Of a stretch of DNA of 23,460 nt, positions 1 through 6,154 are shown piece after piece. This stretch comes from Casp-actino8 sp964513215 (GTDB taxonomy: Bacteria > Actinomycetota > Acidimicrobiia > Acidimicrobiales > Ilumatobacteraceae): the NCBI GenBank assembly GCA_964513215.1, contig CAZELU010000030.1, positions 1-23,460 of the forward strand, read 5' to 3'. The translations under genes and the position numbers were made by a program. Every line of letters starts with the position of its first letter. Position 1 is the stretch's first letter. The notes beneath the pieces were generated by a model. It had not been told where the DNA came from and ran no database searches. It was given only the letters and a program-made list of their open reading frames with translations.

Positions 1-285
1 TGCATCATGTGCGAGGGCTGCGTCGACATCTGTCCGTGGAAGTGCATCCACATGGTGCAACCCGATGCGGTGGCCGAAGCGGTCGGTACCGAGAAGCCGG
101 GTCTCGACCCCAACGACAACGTGATCTTCATCATCGACGACGACGTGTGCACGCGTTGCGCACTCTGCGTCGATCGCTGCCCGACCGGGGTCATCATCCT
201 CGGAAAGGCTGGCGCTGCTCTCGCCACCGGCGACACGCACGCGCGAACCAACAACCACGGATACGCCTACGGAATGCGTTTCTAG
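1..285 (+). CDS. Dicluster [4Fe-4S] ferredoxin, C-terminal part (5' end outside the window)
   Basis: The reading frame is open from base 1 to a TAG at 283-285 and gives 94 residues; the start lies upstream. Two four-cysteine [4Fe-4S] sets are visible: C1, C4, C7, C11 followed by Pro, and C50, C53, C56, C60 followed by Pro. This is the bacterial dicluster ferredoxin pattern, with a roughly 38-residue spacer between the sets. There is an extra cysteine (C15) after the first set. No membrane segment is seen in the visible part, so it is probably a cytoplasmic electron carrier or a peripheral subunit. It lies 9 nt before a b6-like cytochrome b gene, and the Shine-Dalgarno of that gene overlaps its stop codon, so the two are cotranscribed. 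A role in feeding electrons to the bc complex is inference. The missing N-terminus could hold further domains. Confidence 0.85.
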   Translation, partial: CIMCEGCVDICPWKCIHMVQPDAVAEAVGTEKPGLDPNDNVIFIIDDDVCTRCALCVDRCPTGVIILGKAGAALATGDTHARTNNHGYAYGMRF

Positions 286-288
286 GAG
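284..288 (+). promoter_or_regulatory. Ribosome binding site of the cytochrome b gene
   Basis: The sequence AGGAG lies 6 nt before the ATG at 295 and overlaps the stop codon of the ferredoxin gene. It fixes the cytochrome b start and implies translational coupling. Confidence 0.75.
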
Positions 289-294
289 ACACAC

Positions 295-1077
295 ATGGCC
301 AAGGTCATCGACAACCCCCGCCCGACTGCCAAAGAGCGTCTGAACAAGACGATCGAATCAGTGCAGGGCAGCCAGGCCTGGAACTCGATCTTCCGTCCGG
401 GCTCCATCTTCCGCAAGGGCTACAGCGACAGCCCGCGTAACCGTTCGTACGTGATCATGAACTCGGTGCTCTACCACTTGCACCCGGTGAAGGTGAAGCG
501 TCACGCGGTGAAGGTGAGCTACACGCTCTGCCTCGGCGGGCTCTCGTTCTTCCTCTTCATTCTTCTCACCGTCACCGGCATCTTCTTGATGTTCTTCTAC
601 CGACCCGAAGCAACGGCGGCCTGGAACGACATCAAGAGTCTGCAGACCTCGGTCGCTTTCGGTCTCTTGGTGAGAAACATGCATCGTTGGGGCGCTCACC
701 TGATGGTGCTCACCGTGTTCTTGCACATGGCGCGCGTCTTCTATCACGGTGCGTACAAGCCCCCGCGTGAGTTCAACTGGGTGATCGGCGTCGTGTTGCT
801 GACGCTCACCCTGTTGCTCTCGTTCACCGGCTACCTGCTCCCGTGGGACCAGTTGGCCATGTGGGCCGTCGCCGTGGGTACGAACATGATGGGTTACACA
901 CCGGTGTTCGGATCGCAGGTGAGATTCGTCTTGCTCGGCGGTGTCGAAATCGGCTCCGAAACTCTGCTGCGTTGGTACGTGCTGCACGTGCTGATGCTGC
1001 CGTTCGTCATCGTGATCTTCATGGCCATCCACTTCTGGCGTGTCCGCAAGGACGGCGGCATCTCCGGGCCGCTGTGA
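295..1077 (+). CDS. Cytochrome b6-type cytochrome b, N-terminal half (PetB/QcrB family)
   Basis: This 260-residue membrane protein carries the haem-binding four-helix core of a quinol:cytochrome c reductase. Helix B ligands are H130 and H144, and helix D ligands are H231 and H246. The helix D pair has 14 residues between the histidines, as in cytochrome b6; bc1 cytochrome b has 13. C79 sits in a C-L-G-G motif at the start of helix A, where cytochrome b6 (Cys35) covalently binds haem c(i). The protein ends in G-I-S-G-P-L, like chloroplast b6. L-P-W-D-Q is at 182-186. The first 60 or so residues are a polar extension longer than in chloroplast b6. The C-terminal half of cytochrome b is encoded separately by the next gene, so this is a split, b6f-like arrangement. 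The comparison with b6 is from memory, not a computed alignment. Confidence 0.93.
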   Translation: MAKVIDNPRPTAKERLNKTIESVQGSQAWNSIFRPGSIFRKGYSDSPRNRSYVIMNSVLYHLHPVKVKRHAVKVSYTLCLGGLSFFLFILLTVTGIFLMFFYRPEATAAWNDIKSLQTSVAFGLLVRNMHRWGAHLMVLTVFLHMARVFYHGAYKPPREFNWVIGVVLLTLTLLLSFTGYLLPWDQLAMWAVAVGTNMMGYTPVFGSQVRFVLLGGVEIGSETLLRWYVLHVLMLPFVIVIFMAIHFWRVRKDGGISGPL

Positions 1078-1086
1078 TCGGGCGCC

Positions 1087-1093
1087 GAAAGGA
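1087..1093 (+). promoter_or_regulatory. Ribosome binding site of the subunit IV-like gene
   Basis: The sequence GAAAGGA is 9 nt before the ATG at 1103. It favours that start over an in-frame upstream start at 1040, which would lie inside the cytochrome b gene. Confidence 0.6.
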
Positions 1094-1102
1094 TTCATCG
1101 AC

Positions 1103-1846
1103 ATGACTGAGATTCCCGAACACCTCCTGAAGCGAGCGCAAGCCGCTCGTGAGAAGGCGGCATCCGAAGGTGGCGCCGCGGCGTCGTCGTCGGATGGCGG
1201 TGACTCGCGCATTCCCGAGCACTTGCTCGAGCGCAGCCGCGCCGCCAAGGACAAGGGTGCCGGTGGCGCCGTGGCCGTGGCCGAGAAGGCTGCTGCCGTC
1301 GTTGCGGCCGCACCCGTGGGCGGAGGCGTTCCGGTGGGCGCCGGACCCGGCGGCCACACGCAGCGTCTGCTCACCGTCGTGAAGTCCGGATCGATTCAGG
1401 ACGTGAAGGCCACACCGGTCGACAAGGTCCACACGTGGCCGCACCTGCTCGCCGTCGAGTTCGTGGCCGCTCTCGCGTGCACCGCGTTCTTGTTCTTCTT
1501 CTCCATCTTCGTGAACGCTCCGCTGCTGCAGTTGGCCAACCCCAACCAGACGCCCAACCCGTCGAAGGCCCCGTGGTACTTCCTCGGTCTGCAGGAACTG
1601 CTCACGATGTTCCACCCCATGGTCGCTGGTGTGACCATCCCGGGTATCGCTTTGTTCGCGCTCATCCTCGCGCCGTACATCGATCGCAACCCGTCCAACA
1701 AGCCCGAAGATCGTAAGTTCGCAACCTCGTTGATGACCGTGCACCTCATGTTCTGGGCCGTGCTCGTGATCATCGGTTCGTTCTTCCGTGGCCCTGGCTT
1801 CAACTTCGTCTTCCCTTGGCGAGACGGTCTCTTCTTCGAGTTGTGA
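1103..1846 (+). CDS. Cytochrome b C-terminal half / subunit IV-like protein with duplicated N-terminal motif
   Basis: This 247-residue protein supplies the rest of the quinol-oxidation (Qo) site. Three hydrophobic segments at about 115-140, 176-193 and 211-229 match the three helices of b6f subunit IV. The Qo loop reads K-A-P-W-Y-F at 155-160, so the usual P-E-W-Y motif is A-P-W-Y and its glutamate is absent. The first 110 residues have no counterpart in chloroplast subunit IV. They contain a 15-residue motif, I-P-E-H-L-L-x-R-x-x-A-A-x-x-K, twice (4-18 and 37-51), followed by an Ala/Gly/Val-rich low-complexity stretch to about residue 85. The start at 1103 was chosen because of the ribosome binding site and because the first repeat follows it directly. 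It lies 25 nt after the b6-like gene. Confidence 0.88.
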   Translation: MTEIPEHLLKRAQAAREKAASEGGAAASSSDGGDSRIPEHLLERSRAAKDKGAGGAVAVAEKAAAVVAAAPVGGGVPVGAGPGGHTQRLLTVVKSGSIQDVKATPVDKVHTWPHLLAVEFVAALACTAFLFFFSIFVNAPLLQLANPNQTPNPSKAPWYFLGLQELLTMFHPMVAGVTIPGIALFALILAPYIDRNPSNKPEDRKFATSLMTVHLMFWAVLVIIGSFFRGPGFNFVFPWRDGLFFEL

Positions 1847-1849
1847 GGT
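1845..1849 (+). promoter_or_regulatory. Ribosome binding site of the Rieske gene
   Basis: GAGGT overlaps the stop codon of the subunit IV-like gene and is 10 nt before the ATG at 1860. It supports this start over an in-frame ATG at 1788 inside the preceding gene. Confidence 0.6.
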
Positions 1850-1859
1850 AACCGATCAC

Positions 1860-2711
1860 ATGAGCTCAGCAGCAACTATCGCCATTGCGATCGCCGCCAT
1901 CGTGGTGTTGGCCGCCATCGTCCTCGTGACGTCGGCTCGCCGTTCCGATGTTCGCGGTGCCGGTGCGCTCGCCCGTGAAACGGTGAAGCGCGACAAGTCC
2001 ACCAAGGCCGAGGCTCCTGTCGCGGGCGCCGTGTACGAGAAGGCCGAAGTGCAGGCTCGTTCCACAGCGATCGAGAAGGCCAACGAAGTCGCACCGGTCG
2101 CCTGGCAGGCACCCGACGCCGAAGCGGTCGCCGTGTCGCGTCGTCAGTTCTTCAACCGCGCCGCCGTCACCATGATGAGTGCGAGCATCGGCGCCTTCGG
2201 TGTCGCCGTCGTGGCATTCCTGTGGCCGCGTGCTGGTGGCGGATTCGGATCGAAGGTCAACGTCGGTCGTCTCGACGATCTCATCGTGCAGATTCGTAGC
2301 GAGAAGGGTTTCGTGTACAAGCCCGAGGCCCGTACGTGGCTCACCGCGTATCCCGCCGACGCTCTGCCCAAGGCGCGCGCCGCGTATGCCACGCAGCCGT
2401 CGGTGCTCGCGGGCATGGAAGCTGGAGTCGTCGCGCTGTATCAGAAGTGCCCGCACCTCGGCTGTCGTGTTCCTGAGTGCAAGAGCTCGCAGTGGTTCGA
2501 GTGCCCGTGCCACGGTTCGCAGTACAACCGCGTCGGTGAGAAGAAGGCCGGTCCGGCCCCGCGCGGTATGGACCGCTTCGGTGTGTCGGTCAGCAACGGC
2601 AGCATCATCGTCGACACCGGCAAGGTGTTCAACGGTCCGGCCATCGGTGTGAACACCACCGGTCAAGAAGCCGAAGGCCCGCACTGCATCACCGGTGGAG
2701 GGGGACACTGA
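1860..2711 (+). CDS. Rieske [2Fe-2S] protein of the cytochrome bc complex
   Basis: This 283-residue protein carries the high-potential [2Fe-2S] centre that takes the first electron from quinol. Box 1 is C197-P-H199-L-G-C202 and box 2 is C215-P-C217-H218-G-S220-Q-Y222. C197, H199, C215 and H218 should ligate the cluster, and C202 and C217 should form the stabilising disulfide. Box 2 and the 12-residue gap between the boxes look like the chloroplast b6f Rieske. Ser220 and Tyr222 are the residues that raise the redox potential in high-potential Rieske proteins. There are two hydrophobic segments: one at about 4-24, and one at about 102-122 preceded by S-R-R-Q-F-F (93-98), a twin-arginine translocation signature. 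The roughly 70 residues between them are Ala/Glu/Lys-rich. Actinobacterial QcrA usually has three helices, so two is unusual. The stop is 2 nt before the next ATG. Confidence 0.93.
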   Translation: MSSAATIAIAIAAIVVLAAIVLVTSARRSDVRGAGALARETVKRDKSTKAEAPVAGAVYEKAEVQARSTAIEKANEVAPVAWQAPDAEAVAVSRRQFFNRAAVTMMSASIGAFGVAVVAFLWPRAGGGFGSKVNVGRLDDLIVQIRSEKGFVYKPEARTWLTAYPADALPKARAAYATQPSVLAGMEAGVVALYQKCPHLGCRVPECKSSQWFECPCHGSQYNRVGEKKAGPAPRGMDRFGVSVSNGSIIVDTGKVFNGPAIGVNTTGQEAEGPHCITGGGGH

Positions 2712-2713
2712 GC

Positions 2714-3778
2714 ATGATCGCTCTCGCTTCCACCACCATCGCGATCCTCATCGCCATTGCCGTCTCGGCGGCCTGGATCGTCTACGCCGTCTTCAACTGG
2801 GCCGCTGGTCGCAAGGAGATCGGCTCCGAGATCGAACTGGCCGCCAACCGCAAGCCGTACTACGACGACGAGGAACTCGAAGGTCGTCGTCTCGAGCGGA
2901 TGCAGTTCCTCGGCGTGATCATGCTCGCCACCATCACGATCGGTCTGCCGGTGTACTGGTTGTTCGAGCCGGCTCGTCAGTCGGGCGCCGAAGTGGGTTA
3001 TCAGAATCGATTCGCGAGTTGGGGAGGCCAGTTGTTCGCGGCCACTGCTGACGGCGGCTTCAACTGCGCAGGTTGTCACGGTGGCATGAACGCCACCGGC
3101 GGTGTGGCTCCGTACACGGTCACCGACAGCAAGACAGGCGAAGTGAAGGCCGTGTCGTGGAAGGCTCCGGCTCTCAACACCATCTTCTACCGCTTCAGCG
3201 AAGACGAGATTCGTTTCATTCTCGAGTACGGCCGCCCGTTCTCGCCCATGTCACCGTGGGGAGTGAAGGGCGGTGGCCCGATGAACGAGCAGCAGATCAA
3301 CAACCTCATCGCGTACATGAAGAGCATTCAGATTCCGCGTGAGAATTGCATCGATCCCGAAGCCGACGCACGGGCCTGCGAAGGCGGACACCTGCCGGTG
3401 GCCGAACAAGACAAGATCCAGGCCGCGGCCGAGCAGTTGGTCGAAGACGGAACCTATGACAGCGTCGGTGAAGCGCTCTTCAATCTCGACCTCGGTTCGG
3501 GTGCGTTCAGCTGCGCCCGCTGCCACACCCCCGGCTGGAGTTGGGGCGAACCCGGCCAGACCGGTGCCGGTGCGTTCGGTTGGAACCTCACCGGTGGCGC
3601 GACCAACTCGCACTTCGCCACCGAACAAGAAATGATCGACTTCATCAAGGCCGGTTCGGTCTACGGCGCCAAGTACGGCGTGCAGGGTCAGGGCAGCGGT
3701 CGTATGCCCGGCTTCGGCAGTCTGCTCACCGACGCCCAGATTCGTGAAGTCGTCAACTACGTACGGAGCGAATTGTGA
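2714..3778 (+). CDS. Membrane-anchored dihaem cytochrome c of the bc complex
   Basis: This 354-residue protein probably replaces cytochrome c1/f as electron acceptor of the Rieske centre. It has two haem c attachment motifs, C118-A-G-C121-H122 and C267-A-R-C270-H271. Candidate distal ligands are M179 (in F-S-P-M-S-P) and M331 (in R-M-P-G-F-G). Two hydrophobic helices, at about 5-28 and 66-85, are separated by a charged segment, so both cytochrome domains should lie on the outer face with the charged segment inside. Actinobacterial QcrC also has two haems, but its usual layout puts both haem domains before a C-terminal anchor; here the anchors are N-terminal. Two further cysteines, C212 and C222, lie between the domains and could form a disulfide. 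A G-rich stretch 12 nt before the ATG serves as ribosome binding site, and the 3' end overlaps the next gene by 4 nt. Confidence 0.92.
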   Translation: MIALASTTIAILIAIAVSAAWIVYAVFNWAAGRKEIGSEIELAANRKPYYDDEELEGRRLERMQFLGVIMLATITIGLPVYWLFEPARQSGAEVGYQNRFASWGGQLFAATADGGFNCAGCHGGMNATGGVAPYTVTDSKTGEVKAVSWKAPALNTIFYRFSEDEIRFILEYGRPFSPMSPWGVKGGGPMNEQQINNLIAYMKSIQIPRENCIDPEADARACEGGHLPVAEQDKIQAAAEQLVEDGTYDSVGEALFNLDLGSGAFSCARCHTPGWSWGEPGQTGAGAFGWNLTGGATNSHFATEQEMIDFIKAGSVYGAKYGVQGQGSGRMPGFGSLLTDAQIREVVNYVRSEL

Positions 3779-4593
3779 GTGCACTTCTGAGCATCGGCTG
3801 GGAGCCCGAACTTCGCGGTCTCCTCACCGTCATCATCGGTGTGGTGGCGTTGTGCGGCAGCGTGTACTTGCTGCTCGCCACCAACATGGGAATCCGCCTC
3901 GGCTTCCTCGTCGCCTTTGCCGGATTGTTCGGATGGATGGCGTCCATGGGTGCCATCTGGTGGGCGTACGGAATCGGCCTCACCGGACGCATGCCCACGT
4001 GGGAACCGGCTCAGCCGTTCACCATCGTGCGTGAAGGTCCGCGCCTGCTCGATGCCGAGGTCCTCGACGCTCCCGTGATGGTCGATGCCGGTGCATCCTT
4101 CGTCGATGTGGCCGACCAGACGCGCGAAGCACTCGTCTCGAGCGGTTGGACCAAGTTGCCCGAAGACGATCGCGGTCGTGGTCAGGCCATCGCCGCCGCT
4201 GACGAAATCATTCAGGTCGAAGCCGAGCTGTACGCAGCGGGCGAGTACGAAGCGACCGCGGTGTATCTGCGCGGTGGCGATCGTTGGCCCAAGATCACCG
4301 ACGAGATCGACTTCACCGCGTTCTTGCACAAGCCGAAGTACGCGATCGTCGAAATTGCTCCGGTCATCCCGCAGCGTGTCGAACCCGGTCGCGCCCCGTC
4401 TCGACCGGTCGTCGACGAGTCGCAACCGCACCAGTACGTGGTGATGATCCGCGACCTCGGTTCGAAGCGTCAGCCGGCGGCATTCATCACCATCGGCTCC
4501 ACCATCATCTTCCTGCTCTGTTGCTGGATGCTGCATCGTCGCGACAAGATCCTCGCCGTGCACACCGGCGCCGTCGTTCCGGCCAAGGCGTAG
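3775..4593 (+). CDS. Membrane protein of unknown function between the bc-complex and nuo genes
   Basis: I do not recognise a family for this 272-residue protein. It starts with GTG in a GTGA overlap with the stop of the dihaem cytochrome gene, so it is translationally coupled to it, and it ends 3 nt before nuoA. It has two adjacent hydrophobic helices (about 14-35 and 42-66), a soluble domain of about 165 residues (70-235), and a third helix at about 236-252 followed by a basic H-R-R-D. The soluble part is acidic and has no cysteine pairs, haem motifs or metal sites. There are two cysteines in the last helix (C249, C250) and one in the first (C27). Its position argues for an accessory or assembly subunit of the bc complex, or of a bc-complex I association. 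That function is inference. Confidence 0.85.
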   Translation: MSALLSIGWEPELRGLLTVIIGVVALCGSVYLLLATNMGIRLGFLVAFAGLFGWMASMGAIWWAYGIGLTGRMPTWEPAQPFTIVREGPRLLDAEVLDAPVMVDAGASFVDVADQTREALVSSGWTKLPEDDRGRGQAIAAADEIIQVEAELYAAGEYEATAVYLRGGDRWPKITDEIDFTAFLHKPKYAIVEIAPVIPQRVEPGRAPSRPVVDESQPHQYVVMIRDLGSKRQPAAFITIGSTIIFLLCCWMLHRRDKILAVHTGAVVPAKA

Positions 4594-4596
4594 TTC

Positions 4597-5061
4597 ATGG
4601 GTCAGTACCTTCCGGTTGTCGCTCTGTTGATCGTGGGGGTGCTGTTCGGGGTACTCAGTTTCATCGCGTCTCGTTTGTTGGCCCCGCGTCGTCCTTCGGT
4701 GGCCAAGGAAGCGCCGTACGAATGCGGAATCCTTCCCAGCCGCGAACCACCCGAGCGCTTCCCGGTGAGCTTCTACATCGTGGCGATGTTGTTCATCATG
4801 TTCGACATCGAAATCGTGTTCATCTATCCGTTCGCCGTGGCTCGCCAGGAGCTCGGCGCGTTCGCGTTCTGGGAGATGCTGGCGTTCAGCTCCGTGTTCT
4901 TCTTGACGTTCGTGTACGTGATCGCTCGTGGTGCGCTCGATTGGGGTCCGATTGCCCGCGCTCGTCGCTTGTCCGACGCCGTGAGCAGTGACCGCACGTC
5001 GTCGTCGACGATCCGTCGTGTCGGCCTCGAGGGCCGTCTCGACGCCGAGCAGGCAGCGTAA
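4597..5061 (+). CDS. nuoA: NADH:quinone oxidoreductase subunit A (NuoA)
   Basis: This 154-residue protein is the three-helix membrane subunit of complex I next to the quinone-chamber entrance. The conserved loop Y-E-C-G is at 41-44, followed by R-F-P-V-S-F-Y at 54-60 and the acidic helix motif F-D-I-E-I-V-F at 69-75. The Y-E-C-G form with cysteine is like the mycobacterial protein. After the third helix there is an extra polar tail of about 35 residues (120-154), longer than in most NuoA. It starts 3 nt after the unknown membrane-protein gene, with no room for a promoter, and is the first of 14 nuo genes in the canonical order. Confidence 0.96.
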   Translation: MGQYLPVVALLIVGVLFGVLSFIASRLLAPRRPSVAKEAPYECGILPSREPPERFPVSFYIVAMLFIMFDIEIVFIYPFAVARQELGAFAFWEMLAFSSVFFLTFVYVIARGALDWGPIARARRLSDAVSSDRTSSSTIRRVGLEGRLDAEQAA

Positions 5062-5066
5062 GAAGC

Positions 5067-5072
5067 AGGAGG
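5067..5072 (+). promoter_or_regulatory. Strong ribosome binding site of nuoB
   Basis: AGGAGG lies 9 nt before the GTG at 5082 and identifies that GTG as the nuoB start. It sits in the 20-nt nuoA-nuoB gap, one of only two non-overlapping junctions within the nuo operon. Confidence 0.8.
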
Positions 5073-5081
5073 TTCGACAAC

Positions 5082-5678
5082 GTGAGTCTCGTGCGCAATG
5101 TGCTCGACGATGGCCTTGGTGGCATCCAGCACAACTTCCTCACCGGCAAGATCGAAGACCTCGTCAAGTGGTCGCGTAGTCGCTCGAGTTGGGGTGCCAC
5201 GTTCGGACTGGCCTGTTGCGCGATCGAAATGATGGGTACCGGCGGTGCGCACTACGACATCGCCCGGTTCGGCATGGAAGTGTTCCGTGCCTCGCCCCGT
5301 CAGGCCGACATTCTCATCGTCGCCGGGCGCGTCAGCCAGAAGATGGCTCCGGTTCTTCGTCAGGTGTACGACCAGATGATGGAACCGAAGTGGGTCATCT
5401 CGATGGGCGTGTGCGCATCGAGTGGCGGCATGTTCAACAACTACGCCGTGGTACAAGGTGTCGACCAGGTTGTACCGGTCGACGTGTATGCGCCCGGTTG
5501 TCCGCCCACGCCCGAGACCCTCATCCACGCGATCGAAACCTTGCACCAGAAGATCGAAGACGGTGAGATCATGCGTCGTCGTTCCGAATCGGGTGCGGGT
5601 GCGAACATCCACATCACCGAGATCCCGGCCGCTCAGCCGGTGTCGTTGATGCCGTCGCGCCAGGGAGCGTCGGCATGA
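5082..5678 (+). CDS. nuoB: NADH:quinone oxidoreductase subunit B (NuoB), N2 cluster subunit
   Basis: This 198-residue subunit of the peripheral arm holds the terminal [4Fe-4S] cluster N2, which passes electrons to quinone. The N2 ligands are visible: the tandem C45-C46 in G-L-A-C-C-A-I-E-M, C111 in G-V-C-A-S-S-G-G, and C140 in Y-A-P-G-C-P-P. Residues 60-66 (I-A-R-F-G-M-E) are the conserved loop near the quinone site. The GTG start is fixed by the AGGAGG 9 nt upstream. The last 30 or so residues are a variable tail. The stop overlaps the nuoC start (ATGA). Confidence 0.97.
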   Translation: MSLVRNVLDDGLGGIQHNFLTGKIEDLVKWSRSRSSWGATFGLACCAIEMMGTGGAHYDIARFGMEVFRASPRQADILIVAGRVSQKMAPVLRQVYDQMMEPKWVISMGVCASSGGMFNNYAVVQGVDQVVPVDVYAPGCPPTPETLIHAIETLHQKIEDGEIMRRRSESGAGANIHITEIPAAQPVSLMPSRQGASA

Positions 5679-6154
5679 CCGAGTCCGAGTTGCTCCACGG
5701 TTCACCGGTGTCGTGGTCGCGCGGCCAGAAGGTCGTGCATCCGAGTCGTCAGACCTATGTCGCTCTTCTCAAGAAGTTGCTCGATGACGGCTTCACGATG
5801 TGCACCGACCTCACCGCGGTCGACTATCTCACTCATCCCGGCCGCGAACTTCCGGCTGGCGTCGAGGCCGAACGCTTCGAAGTCGTCGTGAACCTCATCT
5901 CGATCACGAGCAAAGATCGCCTGCGCGTTCGCGTTCAGGTGCCCGAATCCGATCCCACCATCGCATCGGCTTTCGATCTGTGGCCGGGCACCGAAGCCAT
6001 GGAGCGCGAAGTCTTCGACATGTTCGGCATTCGCTTCGATGGCCACCCCGATCTCACGCGCATCTTGATGCCCGAAGACTGGGAAGGTCATCCCCTTCGC
6101 AAGGACTACGCGGTCGGTCGCATTCCCGTTCAGTTCAAGGGAGCCAACTCGTGA
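5675..6154 (+). CDS. nuoC: NADH:quinone oxidoreductase subunit C (NuoC)
   Basis: This 159-residue hydrophilic subunit (30 kDa-subunit family) packs against NuoD in the peripheral arm and carries no cofactor. The family signature E-R-E-V-F-D-M-F-G-I is at 110-119, followed by F-D-G-H-P-D-L and R-I-L-M-P-E-D-W, then the H-P-L-R-K-D-Y motif at 139-145. It is shorter than mycobacterial NuoC because it ends soon after the conserved core. It is a separate gene from nuoD, unlike the fused NuoCD of enterobacteria. ATGA overlap with nuoB at the start and GTGA overlap with nuoD at the end. Confidence 0.95.
   Translation: MTESELLHGSPVSWSRGQKVVHPSRQTYVALLKKLLDDGFTMCTDLTAVDYLTHPGRELPAGVEAERFEVVVNLISITSKDRLRVRVQVPESDPTIASAFDLWPGTEAMEREVFDMFGIRFDGHPDLTRILMPEDWEGHPLRKDYAVGRIPVQFKGANS

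Noticed and set aside
4597..5061. A missing complex I module, as in the reduced 11-subunit form
   Set aside because: nuoE, nuoF and nuoG are all present with intact cofactor ligands, so this is a full NADH-dependent enzyme.
5800..6150. Upstream extension of the nuoD frame into nuoC
   Set aside because: It is Arg/His/Ser-rich with no similarity to NuoD, and nuoC occupies this stretch in its own frame.
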